The notes beneath the pieces are model-generated. The model worked only from the letters and a program-made list of their open reading frames with translations. It was not told where the DNA came from and did not search any database. Positions 32,327-44,086 of a DNA stretch of 64,000 nucleotides are shown in pieces (within the stretch, counting starts at the first letter, position 1; the number at the start of each line of letters is the position of its first letter). The translations under genes and the position numbers were made by a program. Source of the DNA: Actinokineospora iranica (lineage in GTDB: Bacteria; Actinomycetota; Actinomycetes; Mycobacteriales; Pseudonocardiaceae); contig NZ_FMZZ01000011.1 of assembly GCF_900101685.1 (NCBI RefSeq), positions 55,855-119,854 of the forward strand. Reading direction: 5' to 3'.

Positions 32327-33142
32327 ATGGCTGACGACAAACCCACCACGCCCCAGGCAGACGTCCCCGGTCAGCAGATCGGCGACGAGAACTCCACCGC
32401 GCAGCGCCCGGACACGGGCATCGAGCCCGACGCGGGCATCGCCGAGCACCGCGAGCCCGTCGAGCCGCGGCCGGTCACCGCTGGCCGCACCCGCAAGGGC
32501 ATGTTCAACGTCGCGGGCACCGGCGACACGTCCGGCTTCGGCGGCCTGCGCCTGCCCGCGTACAGCCCGCCGCCCGCGGAGCGGCCCTACGGCGGCTGGT
32601 TCGACGAGTTCGCCGACGACCTCGCCGCCGCCATGGCCCGGCGCGAGATCCCCAAGGCCGCGATCCAGCAGGTGACCGTCGACCGCGGCGAGATCACCTG
32701 CTACGTGAGCCGCGAGCACCTGGTCGCGCTGTGCTGGGCGCTGCGCGACGAGCCCGCGCTGCGCTTCGAGCTGTGCAGCTCGGTGTCCGGCGTGGACTAC
32801 GGCCTGAGTGATGGCGCAGACGTGCCACAACGTCTTCATTCGGTCTACCACCTGACGTCCATGACGTTCCGCCGCCGCATCCGGCTGGAGGTCGCCGTCG
32901 ATGTGGACGACCCGCACGTGCCCTCGGTCGTCGAGGTCTACCCGACCGCCGACTGGCACGAGCGCGAGGCGTGGGACATGTTCGGCATCGTCTACGACGG
33001 CCACCCCGCGCTGACCCGCATCCTCATGCCGGACGACTGGGACGGCCACCCGCAGCGCAAGGACTACCCGCTCGGCGGCATCCCCGTGGAGTACAAGGGC
33101 GCGGAGATCCCTCCGCCCGACCAGCGGAGGTCGTACTCGTGA
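32327..33142 (+). CDS. nuoC: NADH-quinone oxidoreductase subunit C
   Basis: Peripheral 30-kDa subunit, 271 residues. The first 65 or so residues are a disordered, Pro/Glu-rich extension. The core follows with [38 protein letters not shown] and the C-terminal [15 protein letters not shown]. It is separate from nuoD, unlike the fused NuoCD of enterobacteria. Confidence 0.95.
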   Translation: MADDKPTTPQADVPGQQIGDENSTAQRPDTGIEPDAGIAEHREPVEPRPVTAGRTRKGMFNVAGTGDTSGFGGLRLPAYSPPPAERPYGGWFDEFADDLAAAMARREIPKAAIQQVTVDRGEITCYVSREHLVALCWALRDEPALRFELCSSVSGVDYGLSDGADVPQRLHSVYHLTSMTFRRRIRLEVAVDVDDPHVPSVVEVYPTADWHEREAWDMFGIVYDGHPALTRILMPDDWDGHPQRKDYPLGGIPVEYKGAEIPPPDQRRSYS

Positions 33143-34470
33143 CCACCAACGAGTCCATTCAAGACATCCAGGACGCAGCCGAGCGCGAGACCACCGAGGG
33201 CCGGGTCTACACGGTCACCGGCGGCGACTGGGACACCGTCCTGGACGACGCGACCCACGACGAGCGCATCATCGTCAACCTGGGGCCGCAGCACCCGTCC
33301 ACGCACGGCGTGCTGCGCCTGGTCCTCGAACTGGAGGGCGAGACGGTCACCCAGGCCCGCTCGGTGATCGGCTACCTGCACACCGGCATCGAGAAGAACT
33401 GCGAGTACCGCACCTGGACCCAGGGCGTCACGTTCGTGACGCGGATGGACTACCTGGCGCCGCTGTCCAACGAGGCCGCGTACTGCCTGGCGGTGGAGAA
33501 GCTGCTGGGCGTCGAGGCCCCGCGCCGCGCGCAGGTGATCCGGGTGCTGCTGCTGGAGATCAACCGGATCAGCTCGCACCTGGTCGCGCTGGCCACCGGC
33601 GGCATGGAGCTGGGCTCGCTGACGGCGATGACCTCCGGTTTCCGCGAGCGCGAGGAAGCGCTGCACCTGCTGGAGTTCCTGACCGGCCTGCGGATGAACC
33701 ACGCGTTCATCCGCCCCGGCGGCGTCGCGCAGGACCTGCCGGACGGCTACGAGGTCAAGGTCAAAGAGTTCCTGCGGACCATGACCAAGCGCCTGCCCGA
33801 CTACGACAAGCTGCTGACCGGCCAGCCGATCTGGCGCAACCGGCTCAAGGACGTCGGGTACCTCCCGGTCGACGCGTGCCTGGCGCTGGGCATCACCGGC
33901 CCGGTGCTGCGCTCGGCTGGCCTGGCCTGGGACCTGCGCAAGGTCGAGCCGTACCTGGGCTACGAGGAGTACGACTTCGAGGTCCCGACCTCGAACGACG
34001 CCGACTCGTTCGCCCGGTACCTGCTGCGCCTGGACGAGATCCACCAGTCGCTGCGGATCATCAACCAGGCGCTCAAGAAGCTCGAACCGGGCCCGGTGAT
34101 GGTCGAGGACCAGAAGATCGCCTGGCCCGCGAAGCTGACCATCGGCGCGGACGGCATGGGCAACTCCCTCGACCACGTCCGCAAGATCATGGGCCAGTCG
34201 ATGGAGTCGCTGATCCACCACTTCAAGCTGGTCACCGAGGGCTTCCAGGTCCCGGCGGGCCAGGTCTACGTGCCGGTCGAGTCGCCGCGCGGCGAGCTGG
34301 GCTACCACGTGGTGTCCGACGGCGGCACCCGGCCGGTGCGCGTGCACGTGCGCGAGCCCAGCTTCGTGAACCTGCAGGCGATGCCCGCGATGTCCGAGGG
34401 CGGGATGCTCGCCGACGTGATCGCGGCCGTCGCCTCGCTCGATCCTGTGATGGGGGGGTGTGACCGTTGA
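33139..34470 (+). CDS. nuoD: NADH-quinone oxidoreductase subunit D
   Basis: 443-residue 49-kDa subunit that forms the quinone cavity with NuoB. GTG at 33139 overlaps the nuoC stop codon. Conserved are [20 protein letters not shown] (with the quinone-contact His), [16 protein letters not shown] and, near the end, [16 protein letters not shown]. The N-terminal 40 residues are an acidic extension. The last residues are YDPVMGG-like ([10 protein letters not shown]), typical of the family. Confidence 0.96.
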   Translation: MTTNESIQDIQDAAERETTEGRVYTVTGGDWDTVLDDATHDERIIVNLGPQHPSTHGVLRLVLELEGETVTQARSVIGYLHTGIEKNCEYRTWTQGVTFVTRMDYLAPLSNEAAYCLAVEKLLGVEAPRRAQVIRVLLLEINRISSHLVALATGGMELGSLTAMTSGFREREEALHLLEFLTGLRMNHAFIRPGGVAQDLPDGYEVKVKEFLRTMTKRLPDYDKLLTGQPIWRNRLKDVGYLPVDACLALGITGPVLRSAGLAWDLRKVEPYLGYEEYDFEVPTSNDADSFARYLLRLDEIHQSLRIINQALKKLEPGPVMVEDQKIAWPAKLTIGADGMGNSLDHVRKIMGQSMESLIHHFKLVTEGFQVPAGQVYVPVESPRGELGYHVVSDGGTRPVRVHVREPSFVNLQAMPAMSEGGMLADVIAAVASLDPVMGGCDR

Positions 34471-35360
34471 GCAGCACCGGTTCGACTTATGGCGGCTCCA
34501 GTGTCGGCGCCGGGCAGACGCACCAGGCGACGGTGGGCGACACCGACGTCACCGGCGTGGCCCCGGTGCCCGCCGAGCACCTGGTGACCGATGTCGCGGA
34601 AGACCTGAGCGTGTTCGACGCCGACATCGTGGAAAAAGCCGGGCAGATCATCGCCCGCTACCCGCAGTCGCGGTCGGCGCTGCTGCCGATGCTGCACCTG
34701 GTGCAGTCGGTGGAGGGCCGGGTGAGCCAGGCGGGCATCCAGTTCTGCGCGCGGCAGCTGAGCCTGACCCCGGCGGAAGTCAGCGCGGTGGCGACGTTCT
34801 ACACGATGTACAAGCGCAAGACGTGCGGCGAGCACCTGGTCAGCGTCTGCACCAACACCCTGTGCGCGGTCCTGGGCGGCGACGACATCTACCGCACGCT
34901 CGGCGAGCACCTGGGCGAGGACGGCAAGCGCCTGGGGCACAACGAGACCGCGGGGGAGCCGGGCGCGCCCGGCTCGATCACCCTGGAGCACGCCGAGTGC
35001 CTGGCCGCGTGCGACCTGGGCCCGGTCATCCAGGTCAACTACGAGTACTTCGACAACCAGACCCCGGAGTCGGCGGTCGCGCTGGTCGACGCGCTGCGCA
35101 AGGGGGAGCGGCCCGCGCCGACCCGGGGCGCGCCGCTGCGCGACTTCCGCACGGCGGAACTGGAGCTGGCCGGGTTCTGGCCGGAGGACGAGGAGAGCTA
35201 CCGGTCCACCGTGGACGGTCCGTCGGCGGCGGTCGAGACGCTGCGGGGCGCGGCGCTGGCCGAGGCCAACAGCTGGACGGCTCCGCCGATGCCGAACGCG
35301 CCTCTGCCTGCCGAAGAACCGCGTGCGGGTTCGAGCATGAGCGGAGGGGAGAAGAAATGA
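34467..35360 (+). CDS. nuoE: NADH-quinone oxidoreductase subunit E
   Basis: 297-residue thioredoxin-fold subunit with a 2Fe-2S cluster. The ligands are CTNTLC (Cys-x4-Cys) and ECLAAC (Cys-x3-Cys). It begins with TTG overlapping the nuoD stop. The protein is longer than most NuoE (about 160-250) because of a 40-residue N-terminal lead and an 80-residue Ala/Pro/Glu-rich C-terminal tail, [14 protein letters not shown] onward. The cluster domain itself is normal. Confidence 0.94.
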   Translation: MSSTGSTYGGSSVGAGQTHQATVGDTDVTGVAPVPAEHLVTDVAEDLSVFDADIVEKAGQIIARYPQSRSALLPMLHLVQSVEGRVSQAGIQFCARQLSLTPAEVSAVATFYTMYKRKTCGEHLVSVCTNTLCAVLGGDDIYRTLGEHLGEDGKRLGHNETAGEPGAPGSITLEHAECLAACDLGPVIQVNYEYFDNQTPESAVALVDALRKGERPAPTRGAPLRDFRTAELELAGFWPEDEESYRSTVDGPSAAVETLRGAALAEANSWTAPPMPNAPLPAEEPRAGSSMSGGEKK

Positions 35361-36652
35361 CCACTCCGAACAAGCCCGCGCCGGTCACCCCGGTGCTGAC
35401 CAAGCGGTGGCTGTCGCCGACCTCGTGGTCCATCAAGACCTACGAGCAGCTGGAGGGCTACACCGCCTTGCGCAAGGCGCTCAAGGGCACGCCCGAGCAG
35501 CTGGTGCAGCTCGTCAAGGACTCCGGCCTGCGCGGCCGGGGCGGGGCGGGCTTCCCGGCGGGCATCAAGTGGTCGTTCATGCCGCCCAACGAGGACAAGC
35601 CGCACTACCTGGTGATCAACGCCGACGAGGGCGAGCCGGGCACGTGCAAGGACATCCCGCTGATGATGGCCGACCCGCACTCGCTCATCGAGGGCTGCAT
35701 TATCGCGTCGTACGCGATGCGGTCGCACCACTGCTTCATCTACGTGCGCGGCGAGGCCCTGCACTGCATCCGCAGGCTCAACGCCGCGATCCGGGAGGCG
35801 CACGCCGCCGGGTACCTGGGCGAGAACATCCTCGACTCCGGGTTCGACCTGGAGATCACCGTGCACGCGGGCGCGGGCGCCTACATCTGCGGTGAGGAAA
35901 CCGCGCTGCTCGACTCGCTGGAGGGCCGCCGAGGCCAGCCGCGGCTCAAGCCGCCGTTCCCCGCCGCGGCTGGCCTCTACGCCGCGCCGACGACGGTCAA
36001 CAACGTCGAGACCATCGCCAGCGTGCCGTTCATCGTCAACGGCGGCGCCGACTGGTTCCGCACCATGGGCACGGAGAAGTCGCCCGGCCCGAAGATCTAC
36101 TCGATCTCCGGCCACGTCAGCAAGCCCGGCCAGTACGAGGCTCCGCTCGGTACCACGCTGCGCGAGCTGCTGGAGCTCGCGGGCGGCATGAAGGACGGCA
36201 TCCCGCTCAAGTTCTGGACCCCGGGCGGGTCGTCCACCCCGATGTTCACCACCGAGCACCTGGACGTCCCGCTGGACTTCGAGGGCGCGGCGGCGGCCGG
36301 GTCGATGCTGGGCACCACGGCGGTCATGGTCTTCAACGAGACCGTGTCGGTGCCGTGGGCGGTCATGAAGTGGACCCAGTTCTACGAGCACGAGTCGTGC
36401 GGCAAGTGCACGCCGTGCCGGGAGGGCACCTACTGGCTGGCCGGAATCCTGGAGCGGATGGTCGAGGGCCGGGGCACCGAGGCCGACATCGACACCCTGC
36501 TCGACATCTGCGACAACGTGCTGGGCCGGTCGTTCTGCGCGCTCGGCGACGGCGCGGTCAGCCCGATCACCAGCGGCATCAAGTACTTCCGCGACGAGTT
36601 CCTCGCCCTGTGCGAGCAGAACCGCGGGGCTTATGTGGGAGCGCACTCATGA
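35357..36652 (+). CDS. nuoF: NADH-quinone oxidoreductase subunit F
   Basis: 431-residue NADH-binding flavoprotein where electrons enter complex I. NADH and FMN sites are [18 protein letters not shown] and [13 protein letters not shown]. The 4Fe-4S cluster N3 is bound by [11 protein letters not shown] plus a later cysteine in [13 protein letters not shown] at 35357 overlaps the nuoE stop. A spurious longer frame upstream overlaps nuoE. Confidence 0.97.
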   Translation: MTTPNKPAPVTPVLTKRWLSPTSWSIKTYEQLEGYTALRKALKGTPEQLVQLVKDSGLRGRGGAGFPAGIKWSFMPPNEDKPHYLVINADEGEPGTCKDIPLMMADPHSLIEGCIIASYAMRSHHCFIYVRGEALHCIRRLNAAIREAHAAGYLGENILDSGFDLEITVHAGAGAYICGEETALLDSLEGRRGQPRLKPPFPAAAGLYAAPTTVNNVETIASVPFIVNGGADWFRTMGTEKSPGPKIYSISGHVSKPGQYEAPLGTTLRELLELAGGMKDGIPLKFWTPGGSSTPMFTTEHLDVPLDFEGAAAAGSMLGTTAVMVFNETVSVPWAVMKWTQFYEHESCGKCTPCREGTYWLAGILERMVEGRGTEADIDTLLDICDNVLGRSFCALGDGAVSPITSGIKYFRDEFLALCEQNRGAYVGAHS

Positions 36653-39108
36653 CGATCGCGCCGGAGAACACCTCAGTGGAGAAGCCACCCGTGCCGGAAG
36701 GGCATGTGCGGCTCACCGTCGACGGGGCCGAGGTCGTCGCGCCCAAGGGCGAGCTGGTGATCCGCACCGCCGAGCGGCTGGGCATCCAGATTCCCCGGTT
36801 CTGCGACCACCCGCTGCTCGAACCGGCTGGCGCGTGCCGCCAGTGCCTGGTCGAGGTCGAGATGGGCGGGCGGCCGATGCCCAAGCCGCAGGCCTCCTGC
36901 ACGATCACCGTCGCCGACGGCATGGTGGTCAAGACCCAGGTCACCTCGCCGGTCGCGGACAAGGCGCAGCAGGGCGTGATGGAGTTGCTGCTCATCAACC
37001 ACCCGCTCGACTGCCCGATCTGCGACAAGGGCGGCGAGTGCCCGCTGCAGAACCAGGCGATGGCCCACGGCCGCACGGAGTCCCGGTTCGTGGAGACCAA
37101 GCGGACGTTCCCGAAGCCGCTGCCGATCTCCACGCAGGTGCTGCTCGACCGCGAGCGCTGCGTGCTGTGCCAGCGCTGCACCCGGTTCTCGTCGCAGATC
37201 GCCGGAGACCCGTTCATCGAGCTGCTCGAACGCGGCGCGCAGCAGCAGATCGGCATCGCCGAGGAGAAGCCGTTCCAGTCGTACTTCTCCGGCAACACCA
37301 TCCAGATCTGCCCGGTGGGCGCGCTCACCAGCGCCGCGTACCGGTTCCGCTCCCGCCCGTTCGACCTGGTCTCGACCGACGGCGTGTGCGAGCACTGCGC
37401 GTCCGGCTGCGCGACCCGCTCGGACTGGCGGCGCGGCAAGGTCATGCGGCGGCTCGCTGGCGACGACGCGGCCGTGAACGAGGAGTGGACCTGCGACAAG
37501 GGCCGCTTCGCGTTCCGCTACGCGGGCGCGGGCGACCGGATCACCCGCCCGCTGGTGCGCGACGCCAAGACCGGTGAGCTGGTCGAGTCGAGCTGGACCG
37601 AGGCGCTGCGGATCGCGGCCGATGGCCTGGTCGCCGCCCGCGACGGCAAGGGCGCGGCCGTGCTGACCGGCGGCCGGTTGACCGTCGAGGACGCGTACGC
37701 CTACGGCAAGTTCGCCCGCATCGCGTTGCGCACCAACGACATCGACTTCCGCGCCCGCCCGCACTCCGCGGAGGAACTGGACTTCCTGGCGTCCACGGTC
37801 GTCGGGTCCACCCCGGAGACCGGGGCGTCCTACGCCGACATCGAGCGCGCCCCCGCGGTCCTCGCCGTGGCGTTCGAGGCAGAAGAGGAATCGCCGATCG
37901 TGTTCCTGCGGCTGCGCAAGGCGGCCCGCAAGAACCGCACCCAGGTCTTCCACATCGGACAGTGGACGAGCCCGAGCGTCGAGAAGACCAACGCCACGCT
38001 GATCCACTGCGTGCCCGGCGGCGAGCCCGGCGCGCTGGCCACCCTGCCCGAGGACGCCGCCGAAGCGCTGGCGAAGCCGGGCGCGGTCATCCTGGTCGGC
38101 GAGCGCGCGGCGACGGTGCCCGGCCTGCTCAGCGCCGTCCTGCGGCTCGCGCGGTCGACCGGGGCCAAGGTCGCCTGGATTCCTCGGCGCGCAGGCGAGC
38201 GGGGCGCGCTCGACGCGGGCGCGGCGCCGACGCTGCTCCCCGGCGGGCGGCTGGTCTCCGACGCCAAGGCCCGCGCGGTGGTCGAGCAGGTGTGGGGCAT
38301 GGCCGAGGGCGCGCTGCCCAGCCTGACCGGCCGCGACACCGACGAGATCCTGGCCGCCGCCGCGGCCTACCAGCTCGACGCGCTCGTCGTCGGCGGTGTC
38401 GACCCGTACGACCTCGCTGACCCGGTGCTGGCCGAGCGGGCGCTCAAGACGGTCGGGTTCGTGGTGAGCCTGGAACTTCGGCACAGCGCGGTCACCGCGC
38501 ACGCCGACGTGGTGCTGCCGATCGCCCCGGCCGCGGAGAAGTCCGGCAGCTACCTCAACTGGGAGGGCCGCCGCCGCGAGTTCGCCAGCACCCTGGAAGG
38601 CACCGGCGCGCTGCCGGACTGCCGGGTGCTGGACTCGCTCGCCGTGGAGATGGACGTCGACCTGTTCACCCAGACCCCGGCCGCCAGCGCGGCCGACCTG
38701 GCCAGGCTGCCCGCCGTCGCCCGCACCGCCAAGGCCCCGAACGAGTCCCCGTCCAGCGCGGCCGCCTCGGCCGCCGCGCTCGCCCCCGGCGTCGGGCAGG
38801 CCGTGCTGGCGAGCTGGCGGATGCTGCTGGACGACGGGTCGCTGCAAGACGGCGAGCCGCACCTGGCGGGCACCGCCCGCCCGGTCGTGGCCCGGCTCTC
38901 GCTCAAGACCGCGACGGCGCTGCGCGTCCCGGTCACCGGCACGGTGGCCGTCTCGACCGACCGGGGCACGGTCACCGTCCCGATCGAGGTCGCCGACCTG
39001 CCCGACGGCGTGGTCTGGCTGCCCGGCAACTCCGGGCCCTCAGCCGTGCGCCGGGTCCTCGGCGTCGGGCACGGCGCCGTGGTGTCAGTAAGTGGAGGCA
39101 ACGCATGA
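36649..39108 (+). CDS. nuoG: NADH-quinone oxidoreductase subunit G
   Basis: 819 residues. The N-terminal 2Fe-2S domain has [19 protein letters not shown]. The His-Cys 4Fe-4S motif ([17 protein letters not shown]) and a further ligand set, [10 protein letters not shown] with CPVGAL, follow. The extra 4Fe-4S motif of many bacterial NuoG ([15 protein letters not shown]) is present. The rest is a molybdopterin-oxidoreductase-like domain with no visible molybdenum-site role. It overlaps nuoF and nuoH by four bases each. Confidence 0.96.
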   Translation: MTIAPENTSVEKPPVPEGHVRLTVDGAEVVAPKGELVIRTAERLGIQIPRFCDHPLLEPAGACRQCLVEVEMGGRPMPKPQASCTITVADGMVVKTQVTSPVADKAQQGVMELLLINHPLDCPICDKGGECPLQNQAMAHGRTESRFVETKRTFPKPLPISTQVLLDRERCVLCQRCTRFSSQIAGDPFIELLERGAQQQIGIAEEKPFQSYFSGNTIQICPVGALTSAAYRFRSRPFDLVSTDGVCEHCASGCATRSDWRRGKVMRRLAGDDAAVNEEWTCDKGRFAFRYAGAGDRITRPLVRDAKTGELVESSWTEALRIAADGLVAARDGKGAAVLTGGRLTVEDAYAYGKFARIALRTNDIDFRARPHSAEELDFLASTVVGSTPETGASYADIERAPAVLAVAFEAEEESPIVFLRLRKAARKNRTQVFHIGQWTSPSVEKTNATLIHCVPGGEPGALATLPEDAAEALAKPGAVILVGERAATVPGLLSAVLRLARSTGAKVAWIPRRAGERGALDAGAAPTLLPGGRLVSDAKARAVVEQVWGMAEGALPSLTGRDTDEILAAAAAYQLDALVVGGVDPYDLADPVLAERALKTVGFVVSLELRHSAVTAHADVVLPIAPAAEKSGSYLNWEGRRREFASTLEGTGALPDCRVLDSLAVEMDVDLFTQTPAASAADLARLPAVARTAKAPNESPSSAAASAAALAPGVGQAVLASWRMLLDDGSLQDGEPHLAGTARPVVARLSLKTATALRVPVTGTVAVSTDRGTVTVPIEVADLPDGVVWLPGNSGPSAVRRVLGVGHGAVVSVSGGNA

Positions 39109-40406
39109 CCCGCGCCGAACTGCTCGCCGACGACCCGCTCTGGCTGATCCTGATCAAGGCCGTGGCGCTGCTGGCGCTCGGCGCGCTCGCCACCATGGCC
39201 ATGATCATTCTAGAGCGCAAGATCGTCGCCAGGATGCAGCACCGCCCCGGCCCCAACCGGGTCGGCCCGAACGGCTGGTTCCAGTCCCTCGCGGACGCGA
39301 TCAAGCTGCCGTTCAAGGAGCAGATCATCCCGGACACGGCCGACCGGAAGGTGTACTTCCTGGCGCCGATCATGGCCACGATCCCGGCGTTCCTGGCCTT
39401 CTCGGTGATCCCGTTCGGCCCGGAGGTCTCGATCTTCGGCGAGCGCACCGTGCTGCAACTGGTCGACCTGCCGGTCGGCGTGCTGGTCGTGCTGGCCTGC
39501 TCGTCGATGGGCGTCTACGGCATCGTGCTCGCGGGCTGGTCGTCCGGCTCGCCGTACCCGCTGCTCGGCGGGCTGCGCTCGGCGGCGCAGGTGATCTCCT
39601 ACGAGATCGCGATGGGCCTGTCCATCGTCGCGGTCATCCTCTACGCGGGCTCGCTGTCCACCGGCGACATCGTGGCAGCGCAAGCGAGCGGCTGGTACTT
39701 CTACCTGCTGTTCCCCAGCTTCGCCATCTTCTTCGTGTCGATGATCGGCGAGACCAACCGCGCCCCGTTCGACCTCCCCGAGGCCGAGTCGGAGCTCGTC
39801 GGCGGCTTCCACACCGAGTACAGCTCGATGAAGTTCGCGCTGTTCTTCCTCGCCGAGTACGTCAACATGGTCATCGTCTCGGCCATGGCCACGACGCTGT
39901 TCCTCGGCGGGTACATGGCCCCGTGGCCGATCTCGCTGATCAACGACAACTACTTCAACAGCGGCTGGTGGCCGCTGCTGTGGTTCTTCGGCAAGACCTG
40001 GGTGTTCCTGTTCGTGTTCATCTGGCTGCGCGGCACGCTGCCCCGGATGCGCTACGACCAGTTCATGCGGCTGGGCTGGAAGGTCCTGGTCCCGGCGAAC
40101 CTGGTGTGGATCGTGCTGGTGGTCGCCCTGCGGGCGTTCCGCAGCGAGGGCGAGATCTCCGCGGGCACGATCCTGATCTCGGGCGGCATCGTGCTGGTGG
40201 TCCTCATCGGGCTCAGCTTCCTGCTGCCCGACCGCGCCGCGCCCGCCGAGGACGAGAACCAGGTCCCGGTCACCGGCGGCGGCTACCCCGTCCCACCGCT
40301 CGACCTCACGATCCCGAGCAAGACCCCGGCCAAGCCCGCCCGCACGCGGCGCAAGCGCGAACCGGCCGCCGTCGGGTCGACTTCGGCGAAGGAGTCCAAG
40401 AAGTGA
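39105..40406 (+). CDS. nuoH: NADH-quinone oxidoreductase subunit H
   Basis: 433-residue membrane subunit forming the quinone channel with NuoB and NuoD. Eight membrane helices are expected. Conserved cytoplasmic loops are [20 protein letters not shown] and [20 protein letters not shown]. The last 70 residues form a Pro/Lys/Arg-rich tail absent from many NuoH proteins. It overlaps nuoG and nuoI. Confidence 0.96.
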   Translation: MTRAELLADDPLWLILIKAVALLALGALATMAMIILERKIVARMQHRPGPNRVGPNGWFQSLADAIKLPFKEQIIPDTADRKVYFLAPIMATIPAFLAFSVIPFGPEVSIFGERTVLQLVDLPVGVLVVLACSSMGVYGIVLAGWSSGSPYPLLGGLRSAAQVISYEIAMGLSIVAVILYAGSLSTGDIVAAQASGWYFYLLFPSFAIFFVSMIGETNRAPFDLPEAESELVGGFHTEYSSMKFALFFLAEYVNMVIVSAMATTLFLGGYMAPWPISLINDNYFNSGWWPLLWFFGKTWVFLFVFIWLRGTLPRMRYDQFMRLGWKVLVPANLVWIVLVVALRAFRSEGEISAGTILISGGIVLVVLIGLSFLLPDRAAPAEDENQVPVTGGGYPVPPLDLTIPSKTPAKPARTRRKREPAAVGSTSAKESKK

Positions 40407-40975
40407 GCATCTTCGACCCGTTGAAGGGCTTCGGCGTCACCTTCAGCACGATGTTCAAGAAGGTCGTGACCGAGGAGTACCCGGAGGACTTCCCCGGCAC
40501 CGCCCCCCGCTACCACGGCCGCCACCAGCTCAACCGGCACCCGGACGGGCTGGAGAAGTGCGTCGGCTGCGAGCTGTGCGCGTGGGCCTGCCCGGCGGAC
40601 GCGATCTTCGTGGAGGGCGGCGACAACACCGACGACGAGCGGTACTCGCCGGGGGAGCGCTACGGCGCCGACTACCAGATCAACTACCTGCGCTGCATCG
40701 GCTGCGGCCTGTGCATCGAGGCATGCCCCACCCGGTCGCTGACCATGCTCAACGACTTCGAGCTCGCCGACGACGACCGGCAGCGGCTCATCTACACCAA
40801 GGAGCAGCTGCTCGCGCCGCTGCTGCCGGGCATGGAGCAGCCGCCGCACCCGATGCGCCTCGGCGAGACCGAGCAGGACTACTACGTCAAGGGTCCTGAG
40901 CTGGCGCGAGAGCCGCTTGCGGGGTCGAGTCATCAGCACAGTAGCCAAGGCGCGGTCCAGGAGGAGGTCAAGTGA
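40403..40975 (+). CDS. nuoI: NADH-quinone oxidoreductase subunit I
   Basis: 190-residue ferredoxin-like subunit with two 4Fe-4S clusters, N6a and N6b: [12 protein letters not shown] and [15 protein letters not shown] at 40403 overlaps the nuoH stop. The C-terminal 40 residues are a hydrophilic tail, longer than the core needs. Electrons pass through it from NuoG to NuoB. Confidence 0.97.
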   Translation: MSIFDPLKGFGVTFSTMFKKVVTEEYPEDFPGTAPRYHGRHQLNRHPDGLEKCVGCELCAWACPADAIFVEGGDNTDDERYSPGERYGADYQINYLRCIGCGLCIEACPTRSLTMLNDFELADDDRQRLIYTKEQLLAPLLPGMEQPPHPMRLGETEQDYYVKGPELAREPLAGSSHQHSSQGAVQEEVK

Positions 40976-41811
40976 GCGCGCTGCTGCTGGCGCAAGACGC
41001 CGCTGCCACCGTCACGACCGGTGAGGCCATCGCGTTCTGGATCCTGGGGCCGCTGGCCCTCGCGGGCGGCCTTGGCATGATCTTCGCCCGCAACGCGGTG
41101 CACTCGGCGCTGTTCCTGGTGCTGACGATGCTCAGCCTCGGCGTGATCTACCTGGTGCAGCAAGCGCCGTTCCTGGGCTTCGTGCAGATCATCGTCTACA
41201 CCGGCGCGATCATGATGCTGTTCCTGTTCGTGCTGATGCTGGTCGGCCGCGACTCATCGGACTCGGTGGTCGAGGTGCTGCGCGGCCAGCGGCTGTGGGC
41301 GGGCGTGCTCGGCGTCGGGCTCGCCGTGCTGATCGTCGGCGCGGTCGCCCGCTCGCTGACCGACGTGCGGCCTGTCGGGCTTTCCGGCGACGAGGCGAAC
41401 GGCGGCAGGGGCAACGTCGCCAACATCGGCGACAAGATCTTCACCGACTACCTGTTCCCGTTCGAGCTGACCTCGGCGCTGCTGATCACCGCGGCCATCG
41501 GCGCGATGGTCCTCGGCTACGTCGACCGCCACCAGCGCGGCAAGAAGACGCAGAAGGAAACCGTCGAGGCCCGCTTCCGCGGCGAGCACGACCGCCCGTC
41601 GCCGCTGCCCGGCCCCGGCGTGTTCGCCACATCGAACTCGGTGGCCACCCCGGCGCTGCTGCCGGACGGCTCGGTCGCGCCCGAGTCGCTGTCGCGGCTC
41701 ATCGAGGCCACCGCGGCCGAGAAGCTGGACTCCGAGCGCGAGGCCGTCGCGGGCGCCCTGCCCGGCCCCGACGCCCGCGCGCTCGCACCGGGCAAGGAGG
41801 ACCTCCCGTGA
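40972..41811 (+). CDS. nuoJ: NADH-quinone oxidoreductase subunit J
   Basis: 279-residue membrane subunit with five helices, including [20 protein letters not shown] and [20 protein letters not shown], the latter holding the pi-bulge important for proton coupling. After the last helix near residue 183 there is a soluble tail of about 90 residues rich in Pro, Ala and Glu. GTG start overlapping nuoI. Confidence 0.95.
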   Translation: MSALLLAQDAAATVTTGEAIAFWILGPLALAGGLGMIFARNAVHSALFLVLTMLSLGVIYLVQQAPFLGFVQIIVYTGAIMMLFLFVLMLVGRDSSDSVVEVLRGQRLWAGVLGVGLAVLIVGAVARSLTDVRPVGLSGDEANGGRGNVANIGDKIFTDYLFPFELTSALLITAAIGAMVLGYVDRHQRGKKTQKETVEARFRGEHDRPSPLPGPGVFATSNSVATPALLPDGSVAPESLSRLIEATAAEKLDSEREAVAGALPGPDARALAPGKEDLP

Positions 41812-42107
41812 CACCGTCGTACTACCTGTTGCTGTCCGCGCTGCTGTTCACCATCGGCGCGGTGGGCGTGCTGGTGCGCCGCAACGCGATCGTCGTGTTC
41901 ATGTGCGTCGAGCTGATGCTCAACGCGGTGAACCTGACGCTGGTGACCTTCGCGCGGATCAACGGCACCCTCTCCGGCCAGGTGATGGCGTTCTTCGTGA
42001 TGGTCGTCGCCGCCGCCGAGGTCGTGGTCGGCCTCGCGATCATCATGTCGATCTTCCGCACCCGCCGCACCGCCTCGGTCGACGACGCCAATCTGCTGAA
42101 GTACTAG
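41808..42107 (+). CDS. nuoK: NADH-quinone oxidoreductase subunit K
   Basis: 99-residue, three-helix subunit. The conserved membrane glutamates of the proton path are in [15 protein letters not shown] and [17 protein letters not shown] at 41808 overlaps the nuoJ stop. The length is standard. Confidence 0.96.
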   Translation: MTPSYYLLLSALLFTIGAVGVLVRRNAIVVFMCVELMLNAVNLTLVTFARINGTLSGQVMAFFVMVVAAAEVVVGLAIIMSIFRTRRTASVDDANLLKY

Positions 42108-42118
42108 GGAGCACTTCC

Positions 42119-44086
42119 GTGACGGGAATCTCGGTGCCGGGAACGAACCTGGCCATGGAAGTCCAGCAGGCATCCGGCGCGGCTGGCGCCGCCTGGCTGC
42201 TGCTCGTGCTGCCCGCGCTCGGCGCGGCCGTGCTCCTCATCGGCGGCAGGCGCACCGACAAGTGGGGGCACCTGCTCGGCAGCGGCACGGTCATCGCCGC
42301 GTTCGTCTACGGGCTGTTCCTCTTCCTCGGCACGACCTCGCTCGCCGAGGACCAGCGGGTGCGCGACCTGCACCTGTTCGACTGGATGCCGGTCAACGCC
42401 CTCGACGTCGAGTTCGGCCTGCGGATCGACCCGCTGTCGCTGACGTTCGTGCTGCTGATCACCGGGGTCGGCGCGCTGATCCACATCTACTCGATCGGCT
42501 ACATGGCCGACGACCGCGACCGCCGCCGCTTCTTCGCGTACCTGAACCTGTTCGTCTCCGCGATGCTGCTGCTGGTGCTGGGCAACGGGTTCGTGACGCT
42601 CTACTTCGGCTGGGAAGGCGTCGGCCTCGCCTCGTTCCTGCTGATCGGCTGGTACCAGGGCAAGGACTTCGCGGCCACGGCGGCGAAGAAGGCGTTCCTG
42701 ATGAACCGGGTCGGCGACGTCGGCCTGGCGCTGGCGATCTTCCTGATGTTCAAGACCATGGGCAGCACCCAGTACGACGTGGTCTTCGCCCAGATCGGGA
42801 ACCAGTCGACCGCGACGGTCGTGGCGATCGGCCTGCTGCTCCTGCTCGGCGCGTGCGGCAAGTCCGGCCAGTTCCCGCTCCAGGCGTGGCTGCCCGACGC
42901 GATGGCGGGCCCGACGCCGGTGTCCGCGCTGATCCACGCGGCGACCATGGTCACCGCGGGCGTGTACCTCATCGCCCGGTGCGCCCCGATCTACTCGCTG
43001 CCACAGGCCGCGGACGCGCGCCTGGCCGTGATGGTCATCGGCGCGGTCACCCTGCTCATCGGGTGCGTGATCGGCTGCGCGTACGACGACTTCAAGAAGG
43101 TCCTGGCCTACTCCACGGTCAGCCAGATCGGGTACATGATCCTCGCCGTGGGCCTCGGCCCGGCGGGCTACGCGTTCGGCATCCTGCACCTGCTCACGCA
43201 CGGCTTCTTCAAGGCCGGGCTGTTCCTCGGCGCCGGGTCGGTCATGCACGGCATGAACGACGAGGGCGACATCCGGCGGATGGGCGGGCTGGCCCGCAAG
43301 ATGCCGGTCACCTTCATCACCTGGACCCTGGGCTACCTGGCGCTGATCGGCTTCCCGTTCCTGTCCGGGTACTTCTCCAAGGACGCCATCATCGCCGCCG
43401 CGTTCAGCGAGCCCGGAAACCGCGGCTGGGTCTTCGGCGGGATCGCGCTGCTGGGCGCGGGCCTCACCGCGTTCTACATGACCCGGCTGCTGATCCTGGT
43501 GTTCCTCGGCAAGCCCCGCTGGAAGGACCTCAAGTCCGAGGACGGCCGGGACTACCACCCGCACGAGGCGCCCGCAACGATGACGATCCCGATGATCGTG
43601 CTGGCCGTCGGCTCCGTCTTCGCCGGTCTGGTCCTCAGCGGGATGCTTCCCGAGTGGCTGACCCCGTCGATCGGCCCGCTGGTCGAGGCGCACGGGCCGC
43701 TCTCGCACGGCATGATCGCGGTCCTCACCGTGGCCATCTCGGCCCTGGGCGCGGGCCTGGCGTTCCTGCTCTTCGGCCGGGGTGAGCAGCCGGTGACCCG
43801 GCCGCGGCGGGTGTCGTTCCCGGTCCGCGCCGCGCGCGCCGACCTCTACGGCAACCACCTCAACGAGGCGCTGTTCGCCCGGCCCGGCACCTGGCTCACC
43901 CGGGCCCTGGTCTACATCGACAACCGGGGCGTCGACGGCCTGGTCAACGGCATCGCGGCAAGCCTGGGCGGCAGCTCCGGCCGACTGCGCCGGATGCAGA
44001 CCGGTTTCGTGCGCTCGTATGCGCTGTCCATGCTCGGAGGGTCGATCCTGGTGATCGCCGCACTGCTGATGGTGAGGTTCGGATGA
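42119..44086 (+). CDS. nuoL: NADH-quinone oxidoreductase subunit L
   Basis: 655-residue antiporter-like subunit with about 16 membrane helices and the long lateral helix at the C-terminus. It has the proton-path Glu and Lys regions GWEGVGLASFLLIGWYQGKD and GKSGQFPLQAWLPDAMAGPT, and the broken-helix segments HAATMVTAGVYLIAR and LTHGFFKAGLFLGAGSV. GTG at 42119 was chosen. ATG at 42155 would remove 12 residues and may be as good. Confidence 0.95.
   Translation: MTGISVPGTNLAMEVQQASGAAGAAWLLLVLPALGAAVLLIGGRRTDKWGHLLGSGTVIAAFVYGLFLFLGTTSLAEDQRVRDLHLFDWMPVNALDVEFGLRIDPLSLTFVLLITGVGALIHIYSIGYMADDRDRRRFFAYLNLFVSAMLLLVLGNGFVTLYFGWEGVGLASFLLIGWYQGKDFAATAAKKAFLMNRVGDVGLALAIFLMFKTMGSTQYDVVFAQIGNQSTATVVAIGLLLLLGACGKSGQFPLQAWLPDAMAGPTPVSALIHAATMVTAGVYLIARCAPIYSLPQAADARLAVMVIGAVTLLIGCVIGCAYDDFKKVLAYSTVSQIGYMILAVGLGPAGYAFGILHLLTHGFFKAGLFLGAGSVMHGMNDEGDIRRMGGLARKMPVTFITWTLGYLALIGFPFLSGYFSKDAIIAAAFSEPGNRGWVFGGIALLGAGLTAFYMTRLLILVFLGKPRWKDLKSEDGRDYHPHEAPATMTIPMIVLAVGSVFAGLVLSGMLPEWLTPSIGPLVEAHGPLSHGMIAVLTVAISALGAGLAFLLFGRGEQPVTRPRRVSFPVRAARADLYGNHLNEALFARPGTWLTRALVYIDNRGVDGLVNGIAASLGGSSGRLRRMQTGFVRSYALSMLGGSILVIAALLMVRFG

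Noticed and set aside
36649-39108. NuoG as a possible formate dehydrogenase because of its molybdopterin-like domain
   Set aside because: Lies between nuoF and nuoH with the complex I Fe-S ligand pattern; such a domain is normal in NuoG.
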